Source of the DNA: Hanleya hanleyi
Lineage: Eukaryota; Mollusca; Polyplacophora; Lepidopleurida; Hanleyidae
Direction: 5' to 3'
NCBI GenBank assembly: GCA_036873755.1
Contig: JAVTVY010036892.1
Location: forward strand, 1-64,000
Length of the DNA stretch: 64,000 nucleotides
In this document: positions 55,438-64,000 of the stretch, piece after piece
Numbering within the stretch: position 1 is the first letter of the stretch
Layout of the letters: each line of letters opens with the position of its first letter
The notes under the pieces: generated by a model
What the model was told of the DNA's origin: nothing
Seen by the model: the letters and a program-made list of their open reading frames with translations, nothing else
Database searches by the model: none
Translations under genes and position numbers: made by a program

Positions 55438-56938
55438 TGGTGAAGAGATCGAAGAGGGTTAATCACAAAATATATTTCTTTGAGTTGGGGGGGGGGGAGG
55501 AAGTAAGGTGCACAGAGTAAGAAAATCAAACTCAACAGAATGTCAAAAATGCTGGGCAAAAGAAACATCCTAATAACAGATTATCATGTGTAATAAATGT
55601 GTAACAAAGATGTAGATGTGTACAATCTGGGTCACTGATTGGACAATAAATTTTGGTGATTGATATCAAACTCAGCATAATAGAATAATGTTTTAGCTGT
55701 CAATAACATCCCTGTACTTATTGTGATCAAAAAATGTAATTACATCAATGATCATATACTGAATACATATATACATACAATAGCCTAGTGAAGTGTGGGA
55801 AGATTTTTGCTTCAATCACGTTAATAGACTAGTAGATCTATACGTGATGAGTAGCGCAATAAACATATTGTATTGTATTGCATGAAGATACATGTTCAGA
55901 CACACAGAATGATGTGGGAGAGCTTCGGCTTCGATGAACATAGAGAGTATAGCTGTGGAAAGGGAACAAATGGTTTCTGAATGAAAAAGTCACAGAAATG
56001 GCCCATGGAGCTGAATATCAGCCAATCAGCTTCCCCCGAGGGCAGAGAAAACATCTCGATCTTGACACGCTGGCAAATTTTACCGTCACAAGGGAGCGCA
56101 GACTGGGAGATAGTTAATTTAACCAGACTTTTCGTTGCCTTACACTCTAGCCTGCCTTCGCACCAATTTACGTTCATCATTCATGAGGCGCCCCGTGGTC
56201 CCCTTGTCCATCGTGCCGGGCCATCAAGATGGATCAATCTTATACCAGCCAGTCAGAGTTATTGATTTTCTTCGCCCCGGAATAGCAAGATCTCCGTCGC
56301 CAAATACTTCATTTCAATTGGGGAAGCCAAGAGGACCCCTCCTTGTAACCGCGGCTTCACTGTACACACGTACTGACACCACCAGACCATGGCAGCCGTT
56401 CAACTACGCCAAACGCGTCAAGGAATTTCCACCGACTGGTGATCTATTGACCTGCTTTGATCAACATTAACCTCTGTGGTTAGCCTCTTTTACAAGCACT
56501 ACGAGTCACACATCCTGCGACTGTCAGCAAGCAGCCAGGCATCATACATGTAGCTTTTTGGGAGAAATGTGCCACTATATTTAACCATGATAACAGCCGC
56601 TAGCTAATATCAGAAATTCTGTGAATGAGTGATGTCTGAAAGTGGCTGAGCATATTGTACAAGGACATGTGGTGTTGAAGGAGACAACTACAGTATTGTA
56701 GGGAAATACCAGATCAGCCAAGCTTTAAAAACACAATCTGTCGGACAATGGTATTCAGCAAACAGGCTATTATTATTAACAAGATAGACTGGCCTGTGGT
56801 CCCCACTTTGGACCATGTGATGGTTAGATGGACCAGTCTTACATCCCATATGAGGAGGTGTTGTTATAACAGAAGCTATTAAAGGTAGACCAGCTCTCGG
56901 AATGAGAGGGACAGCTCTGAGACACCAATGACAACTGT
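55438..56938. other. Upstream region of the GT92 gene
   Basis: Overlapping frames on both strands at about 55900-56470 have no recognised domain. No transposon ends seen. Confidence 0.4.
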
Positions 56939-56944
56939 TACTAC

Positions 56945-56952
56945 TATAAAAG
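56945..56952 (+). promoter_or_regulatory. TATA-box candidate for the GT92 gene
   Basis: TATAAAAG lies 128 bp before the GT92 ATG. A start about 25-30 bp downstream would give a ~105 base leader, and an acceptor-like CACTACAG ends at 57070 just before the ATG. Confidence 0.4.
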
Positions 56953-57079
56953 ACAACAAAGGTGTTCATTGTCTAAATCTTCGTGCAGATGCCCATGACA
57001 ATATCCCGAGGCCTGTCCATCACTCTGACAGTGACCATTCCAAGGCAGGAAACTGGCGATTTCACTACAGCGAGAGGTG

Positions 57080-58474
57080 ATGAAGTGCAGGAAGTTAGGG
57101 CTATTGTTTCTCAGTGTTTATATCGTATCCGTATTTGGCATGTTTATTATCTTCGCCGCGTTGGACCATCAAGACGGTCTGACCAGTCGCCATTTGCCGT
57201 GGGGGGTTCTAGTTCAGGCGCCGCCACGTCAGGTTCAGTGCACGGTGTACGAGTCACAAAGAGCTTCCCTGAAATACATCCGACTGGACAATCGTATTCA
57301 GGTAATTTCTGCATTTTATGACACCCGCCTCGAAAAATCCAATTTCATTCGATCAATTCTTGTGGTGCTTGGGAAATTTGGTCTGCCAAAACTATTTTGT
57401 ACAGTTACTGTTGTGAATGCTTCAGATCCGCTTTATGCAGTAACAAATTTCACCTCCAAAGGGAGTCTTTACGAATTTAACGAAAACCACGAAAGGCGAT
57501 TCGGTGGTCACCTACTTTCGTGCCCAATACCAAAATCGATGATTTTAGTGAGTTGTCAGATGCACCTAAAGACGGTATCAAGAAGATCGAGAAATAGGAC
57601 TGCTGTGATTCCATTGACTATCATTCCAAGGGAAAGAAATCAACCAAAGTACAAAATTTCCGTGTGCGTGCCCCCATTGTGGGGTCATGTCAAACCAGCC
57701 CAAATTGTGGAGTTTGTGGAAATACTGAAACTCATGGGCGTGGAACATTTCCAGTTTTATGTGATGCAGAATAATCGTTATATTTATTTCCCAAATGAAG
57801 AGATGGTTAGACCCTATTTGCAATACTATAAAGAAACGGGCTATGCAACGGTAACCTCCTGGTCACTGCCGTCAAAAAGTCCAATGGAAATTTGGTACTA
57901 TGGACAAGTCTTAGCCATTCATGACTGTCTTTATAATCATATGGGCAGAAGTGAGTTTGTAGCATTTAATGATATCGACGAAATAATGGTGCCAAAAGTG
58001 TCCAAGGATTGGAGAGGTATGCTGGATTACTTACAAAACAACACCAACAGCAGCCACTGTGGGTATCGTGTAGAAATGTCTTTTTTCCCTCCAATGCCCG
58101 TCAAAGGCCCCGTTATAATGAACAGTGTTTTTAGATCGGCCAAGACGACGGATATAAGAACTAAGTGCGTGGTGCGACCAGAAAGAATATTCGAAATGGG
58201 AATTCATCATATTAGTAAACAGCTCGTGGAAGAATGGGCGCCCGTACAGGTGCCGGATAAGGTGGCGCTAATCCATCATTATCGTCAGTGTGATTCCATG
58301 TTTGGTATGAACTGTGGGATGCTCACAGAAGACAGGACCTTGCTACGGCACCAGAAACAGTTCACGAAAAACTATAACAGTGTATTACAGAGCATCAAGA
58401 AATTGAAACTACAAGAAAGAAATAACAAAATGAGACCAAAGACACAACCAATTATCATGCCTATAGAAATATAA
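57080..58474 (+). CDS. Glycosyltransferase family 92 protein (type II membrane, Golgi)
   Basis: 464 codons, uninterrupted. ATG 57080 is chosen because it places a signal anchor directly at the N-terminus (KCRK, then a hydrophobic stretch at about residues 6-28), giving a short cytoplasmic tail and a lumenal catalytic part. The GT92 (formerly DUF23) domain runs from about residue 192 (KISVCVPPLWG) to about 430, with GVEHFQFYVMQNN, the DxD-type FNDIDEIMVP (D298, D300, E301) that should bind metal and nucleotide sugar, and the late IHHYRQC motif (H399-R402). Known GT92 members add galactose to glycan cores; the exact acceptor here is unknown. An upstream ATG at 56989 opens an overlapping frame unless spliced out. 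The gene lies upstream of the COPS3 exons on the opposite strand. Confidence 0.93.
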   Translation: MKCRKLGLLFLSVYIVSVFGMFIIFAALDHQDGLTSRHLPWGVLVQAPPRQVQCTVYESQRASLKYIRLDNRIQVISAFYDTRLEKSNFIRSILVVLGKFGLPKLFCTVTVVNASDPLYAVTNFTSKGSLYEFNENHERRFGGHLLSCPIPKSMILVSCQMHLKTVSRRSRNRTAVIPLTIIPRERNQPKYKISVCVPPLWGHVKPAQIVEFVEILKLMGVEHFQFYVMQNNRYIYFPNEEMVRPYLQYYKETGYATVTSWSLPSKSPMEIWYYGQVLAIHDCLYNHMGRSEFVAFNDIDEIMVPKVSKDWRGMLDYLQNNTNSSHCGYRVEMSFFPPMPVKGPVIMNSVFRSAKTTDIRTKCVVRPERIFEMGIHHISKQLVEEWAPVQVPDKVALIHHYRQCDSMFGMNCGMLTEDRTLLRHQKQFTKNYNSVLQSIKKLKLQERNNKMRPKTQPIIMPIEI

Positions 58475-59052
58475 GAATATGTGGACATTTTTAATACCCG
58501 ATGTTATGTTCATTTTTATGTTTGAATCCTCTAATCATTCGATGACAGGAAGTGAAATTTTCCACCATAATGGCAACAGGGGATGATCATATTTACTAGA
58601 ATAGAAAGTTGACAAAATGGTTCAAAATACTATAGATAATCCATCAGTTCGTCATTATTTTAATGAATCTGCTAATTTATTAGAATAATTGATTAAATTT
58701 TGTTCGCAAAATTGGGGGTGATTGAATTTCAATAGAGTGATTGAATTAGGGCGATAGAAGACTTACTGTAGTTTTATTAATTACATGTGCTGTATTAAGG
58801 TTCATGGTAAGTTCTCTCTGATTCAATTTTGTAATGTACTAGCATGAAAGGTGTGTTTGATGCTCATCCGTTGTGGGTAGACTGGAATTTGAGAGTAGAG
58901 AGAGAGGGGAAAAAAAATACAAATTCATTTTGATACTGAATACAAATGGGTACAAAGCTCAAATATATTTCATGTACTATGATTACTACGTAAAACTTGT
59001 AGAAACTTACTAAGTCGCCAAATTTCAAATTGATTTGTGGTGATGTTTCCAG
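58475..59052. other. GT92 downstream region with a dispersed repeat
   Basis: Copy 3 of the GGGGGTGATTNAATT repeat lies at about 58585-58765 (ATTGGGGGTGATTGAATTTC). No clear AATAAA lies close to the stop. Nothing else is seen. Confidence 0.45.
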
Positions 59053-59054
59053 GT

Positions 59055-59473
59055 AAATCCTAACATCATCAAACAAATTGACATTTCCATGTTGATCCTA
59101 ACATTATTGTCAAACCAATTGACATTTCAAAGTTCATCCTAACATCAATGTCAAACCAATCAATATTTTGAAGTTGATCCTATCATTATTGTCAAACCAA
59201 CTGAAGTTTTGAAGCTGATCCTAACATCATTGTCAAACAAAATGATATTTCGATATTGATCCTAACATCATTGTCAAACCAAATGACATTTCAATGTTGA
59301 TCCTAACATTATTGTCAAACCAATTGCCATTTCAATGTTGATCTTAACATTATCGACAAACCAATTGAAATTTCAATGTTGATCTTAACATTATCGACAA
59401 ACCAATTGAAATTTCAATGTTAATCCTAACGTCATCGTCAAATTAATTGACATTTCGATGTTGATCCTAACAT
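59055..59473. repeat. 41 bp minisatellite, about ten copies
   Basis: AACATTATTGTCAAACCAAT plus TGACATTTCAATGTTGATCC-type units, diverged by about 10-20%. Two adjacent units at about 59340-59420 are nearly identical, showing recent local duplication. Confidence 0.9.
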
Positions 59474-59974
59474 GTTCCACTGGAAAAACAGGATAAATTA
59501 AGTAGCATACAGTGTTACATGTAGCACAAAATAATTGTTTTTAATAGAGGAAGAATAATTCAGCCATCAGCAGGAATCCAGGAAAAATGGTCCCCCCCCC
59601 CCGCCGCGCCTGCATCTTAAACTGAAACTTCAAACAATAGATGACCGACCTTCAACATGTGTATTACAGCATCTGACGTCTCATATGGAATGTTACAGAT
59701 TACATAGAAGTCATTATAACACCAAGACAAGCTAGTCTTGTGCTAAGGGCCTGTGCCAGGTGACCACTGATATTTACAGGATCGAACATCCATCCAAACA
59801 GCAGCACTTTGGCTTTGTTGACAACTGTCTCAAGGATATGTGTCGAGAGCTAATGTAAAGCGTGCTATTTACACAGAACAATGGCACAGATCAGTGACAT
59901 TTACATAAAGCTCCACGAACAATGTGCAGTTGAATGTTACTGAAATAATGTTAAATACTTGCTAAGCCACAAAA
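59474..59974. other. No recognisable feature
   Basis: A C-run at about 59591-59602 is the only low-complexity element. Confidence 0.4.
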
Positions 59975-60126
59975 ATATGTGACACTTTTATAGGCCCTGA
60001 AATAATATACAAATATGTGACACTTTTATAGGCCCTGAAATAATATACAAATATGTGACACTTTTATAGGCCCTGAAATAATATACAAATATGTGACACT
60101 TTTATAGGCCCTGAAATAATATACAA
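59975..60126. repeat. 38 bp tandem repeat, four identical copies
   Basis: ATATGTGACACTTTTATAGG plus CCCTGAAATAATATACAA repeats four times without change, so very young. Confidence 0.95.
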
Positions 60127-61004
60127 ATTGATAGGTATAGGAAATTGTAATATTGCTTTCAAAAATATTTCTCTCCTGAATAGGACATTATATTTGTGAG
60201 AGTGTGATTTCTTAAGCCAAGGATCTGCAAGAAATATTGAACATTCTTCTGGATTGTATTTCTTATTAAATACATGTACATGTATGACAATTACTACCTG
60301 CAAAATTTGAATCAGTGAGAACAAAACCAGCCATCCTTAAAATAAATCCATGAAGTATGTGAGGGGCTGACCTTTTGCCATATTCCGGCAAATGTCTACA
60401 ACTGACTGTTCAGATTGAAACTACAAATATATTTTGCTGTGAGTGAAATGATGGATCAAATTATCATGGGATTGGTTAATGCATGATTCAACCCCCCCCC
60501 CCAAAAATAAAGATTTGGGATCTTTTGTGAGAGAAACTATAGGTATGACTGAATTAGCCTATAGGATTATGATTCTGACATACTCGGTGCCATAATTGCA
60601 CCCAAGGAGCAGAAAACAATAAACCTTTCTGGAGAGGGGAAATATTTGACAAATGCTGTCAAGTGATGCTGGCACGTGCCATCAAATGGCAGCAGGGTAC
60701 TAGGTATAATTTTTGTCACATTTTCTCCACTGACCATACTGGCTAGAACAATAAACAGGAGACTATATTTTAAGGACACATATGTTCAGGGTCTTATAGT
60801 ACAACCCCTGTTATCATCTAACTAGATTATATTTGTATAGTATTTTGCTTTTTTTCTGCACATTCCTTCAGACTGTACACCACAAACGGAGAACATTTTC
60901 CAATCCTGCCCCCTCCCCACCTCCAAAATACATTTGCTGCTTAAGATGGTCAATTTAGTCTACATGTGCAGGCAACAAACAAATGAAATGTGCAAACAGT
61001 CAAA
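60127..61004. other. No recognisable feature
   Basis: Unique-looking AT-rich sequence with C-runs at about 60491-60502. Confidence 0.4.
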
Positions 61005-61786
61005 CTCATATGCCTCTGCCTACATAATCAGTGAATGCAATATAACTGAATTATGGCAGACGTTAAGGTTTTCTGTTCAGTTGAACGGAGGCTATAAGAA
61101 AGAAGCATCATAATATGTTCTTGGAATATAGATGGAAAATTAGGTAAGTAGTACCTGAAAAAATTTACGTTCAATTATTTTTTTAGCACATGGTCAAAAT
61201 ACCATACTGGAATAGATGAAGAAAATCAACAAAGTTTAACTCTGGTAATTTTGGCAAAATTCAATAATATTTCAGCTCATGAATAGGATATGCACACCTC
61301 CAAATCGAATTAAACATGTCTGCAAAGTTTCAGAAGCATCCAGCAAAAACTGTAGCACTAGTTGATTCAGAACATGGTCTATATACTGGAATAGATGCAC
61401 AAAATTGGTCCAAAACATCATAAATATGACAAAAATTAATAGGCCATCTCATAAATAAGACATGCACATGTTCAAAGGATGTTAAACAGGTCTACAAAGT
61501 TTCAGAGAAAAACTGGGGGATTACACAAGAACATGGTCAATATACAGGAATAGAGAATAAATCTGATAAGAATTTACATTTTGTCTCACAAATACGATGT
61601 AGCAGTTGTACATCTTCAAAGCATGTTTAACAAGCCTGCAAAGTTTTAAGAACATGCAGTCAAAATTCTAGCACTAGTTGATTATACAATTAGGTGAGAC
61701 GGACGGACGGACGGACGGACGGACGGATGGAAGGACAGATAGACACTTAATGCCTCCCAGCTACTCCATAGTGGAGGCATAAAAAC
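61005..61786 (+). mobile_element. Lambda array element, ~170 bp monomers
   Basis: About three monomers share CTGGAATAGATG, ATAGGATATGCACA, CTGCAAAGTTTCAGAAGCAT and CTAGCACTAGTTGATT. A (GGAC)n run at 61700-61726 is followed by a hairpin TGCCTCCCAGC...GTGGAGGCATAAAAAC. TATGCCTC at 61009-61016 is complementary to GAGGCATA in the hairpin; this 5' assignment is tentative. Confidence 0.65.
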
Positions 61787-64000
61787 AAATTTATACTTTG
61801 TACATCATTAAGATCTGTTTAATGGTGGAATTAAATAATACCAATTACTATCTGTGATTGCCACTTCCTGTTCGTCAGTTTTTCAGAGTTGACCAATCAA
61901 CTGACAGAATTAGGATTTCCAGCTTATCTTCTGTTCCTATTGTGCAAGTCTCCACATGTTAGTACAATAAGTAATAATGATATTACAATAAGTAATATCT
62001 TAAAATAAAATTACCACAAAACCTTCAGCTTAAATGTTTCCACTAAAGGCGGCAGGGCATAAATGTAGGAAAAGATCAGGCATGAAACCATTCAATTAAA
62101 AAAAGGACAGGACAAACAGGGTTATCCAGTCTGTCTGAACAAACTCATCCACCACTGAAATATCGTGTACATGTAACATGCCATTTTATTGCAAGCAGAA
62201 CTAATCTCTCTAATAATTCAATCACAGTAAAGTGAAATTCCACAGCATAAAATCTGGGAGTGATCAAATTTATTAGAACTGGTAATGGAGAAAAAAGGTT
62301 CAAAATCATGCAGATAATACATTATTTCTTCGTATCAAAGATTTTAGCGAATGATAAAATTTCTTGGAACCACTGATTGAAATTTGTCCCCAAATTCGAA
62401 GATGAATGTTGATAAAGGAATTGAATTATTAAAGAGATTATGATTCATGTATTGCAAAATGGGACTATGGGAATTCATTATTTCTAGACTATAACACAAC
62501 AGGCATACATACATGTATACATGTAAAAACTTGGTTTTCGATATCTGTGATATCGATTTGCAAACCCAATCATTCATGTGGAAGCTAAATTTGATAAAAT
62601 ACATGAAATAAAGAAAAAAATTATCAGGATAAGAAGGAGAAAACATAATAAAGTTACGGATGTATTGATGTATCGATCAGTCGTAAAATAGAAAATGTGA
62701 TGGACGAAAAATAAATTGATAAACTAGCAAAAAGCGATGAAAGGGGTATGAAGACAGGAAATGGATGATTAATTTTGGTATGAGAAAAATAAAATTGGAA
62801 AGAAAATCTATATTGTGAGAGAACAGACTAGAGAAGGCCTATTAGATTTAGCTAACTGCAATTGTAGCGCCAACTTTTTTCATTGAGTTTCGCGTTCCAT
62901 CCGCTGTGGCAGACGGGGAACGCCATCTGCACAAATCAAATAAATCGGGTTTCTAATGATGTTCGTATCCTGCCTGGACAGTTTATCTCTTCTCAGAATT
63001 GATTGGAGGGAAGCAGGAATTTGATCCCCTGTCTTAAGTAAGGGTCGGAATTTGTCGGGGGCCCAATCTACCAATGAATCAACAATACATCATTTCTCTC
63101 CTTTATGGAATTCAATTTTTAATGCGGAAGTTGAAATGTACGCCACAGCTTTGTCGCCATTGCTATACACACTTTCTTGCCGGTTGCTAATATCATGGCA
63201 AAATGTGGGAAGATTTATCGCAATTACACCACTGGAATAATGATGAGTACATCTGTATTGTAATACAGTGAAACCTGTGTTTACCAACCATGCTTCCGAC
63301 CAGATTATAGTGTCAGTATACTGACAGGATTCTGGTTTATCAAGGTTCAAAATACTTTAAATTTAAGTATTGGGATCCAAGATAATGTCAGTATTTAGAG
63401 GTTGGTCAGTTTATCTGGGTGTCAGTATTCAAAGGTTTTATTGAGAGCTTGTCTGGTTCTAAATGTAGAGTAACCTGCAGCAGAACATGTATACCCAACA
63501 TCCACGGTAACAAATTTATTTTTACCAATACACAATTAGTCGTAAATGTCCAACTGTTAGCTTCATCCATACTAATTACTGCCACCCCATGCGTTCACTG
63601 GCTAAAGTGCCGCCAATGTGGCAAGTGATGTTAGAAACGTTAACTTCGACAAGTCTTACTGCTGCATTTGATGAGAGTCAAACTCAGACGTTTGATCGAT
63701 AGACATGATAGAACTTTAGCAGCTTGATTCCTCAGCGACAAACAACTCACTCATCTGTGATCAGGAAACAATATGTATGCACATCACATTATAGCACGAA
63801 TAACAGTCAGAGTATAAACAGGTATACATTTTGTCCTGTAATATTACCACACGAAGAACAAAAACATATAATTTCAACCCAATTCTTCCTGAAATCAGGG
63901 TTAGGTACCTGTTTTTTCATCATTTCTGTGACAATCTTTTTCGTACACTGTCAGGGTCGAAGCTGCACAAAATTCCGATGCAATGGGTACATGTAGCAGA
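61787..64000. other. No gene recognised to the window end
   Basis: Copy 4 of the GGGGGTGATTNAATT repeat lies at about 62200-62445. A TACAGTGAAACCTG start at 63264-63277 resembles a mariner-type terminal repeat, but no partner end was found. Short frames at 62880-63074 and 63724-63996 have no recognised domain. Confidence 0.4.

Noticed and set aside
62880..63074. Minus-strand 64-codon frame with a protein-like composition
   Set aside because: No recognised family, no clear splice or promoter signals; not enough to call.
1..64000. Bacterial-type systems (operons, CRISPR, toxin-antitoxin, phage)
   Set aside because: Spliced exons, SINEs and animal repeats show eukaryotic nuclear DNA. The tandem repeats have no unique spacers.

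Overview
The window looks like nuclear DNA of a marine mollusc, more likely a bivalve. The evidence is spliced GT-AG exons, an animal COP9 signalosome gene, tRNA-derived SINEs whose tail ends in a CACTCACTCA-type motif, and many 'pearl/Helentron-like' elements made of ~120-170 bp tandem monomers followed by a GGAC-type microsatellite. The species assignment is inference. There are no bacterial genes, operons or CRISPR arrays.

Genes. (1) The 3' half of COPS3 (COP9 signalosome subunit 3) lies on the minus strand in eight coding exons between 39355 and 18511, with a stop codon and a candidate poly(A) signal. All seven introns are phase 0. The exons for the N-terminal half were not found. (2) An intact, uninterrupted 464-codon glycosyltransferase family 92 gene lies on the plus strand at 57080-58474. 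(3) Three isolated candidate exons of unknown identity lie at 7816-7919 (+), 23546-23766 (+) and 46243-46290 (-).

Layout. 1-6740: a DIRS-type tyrosine-recombinase retrotransposon, decayed and split by a 1138 bp DNA transposon. 6.8-17.5 kb: a reversed element fragment, MITEs, a large satellite-bearing element rich in nuclear-receptor half-sites, a second array element and SINEs. 18.5-39.4 kb: COPS3 with introns full of transposons, including a satellite array broken by two DNA transposons, foldback elements and several nested arrays. 39.4-53.5 kb: microsatellites, a SINE beside a TTAA MITE, a 0.9 kb minisatellite, and three more arrays. 53.5-55.4 kb: a 1.9 kb hAT-like element. 55.4-64 kb: the GT92 gene, two minisatellites and one more array element.

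Main pattern. At least four array families that share no evident monomer sequence have the same plan: a short 5' motif, tandem monomers, a (GGAC)n-like microsatellite, and a 3' hairpin whose right arm is complementary to the 5' motif. This fits non-autonomous Helentron (rolling-circle) elements. A second pattern is three different DNA-transposon families with CAG-starting ends and 5-bp target duplications, and three MITEs flanked by TTAA.
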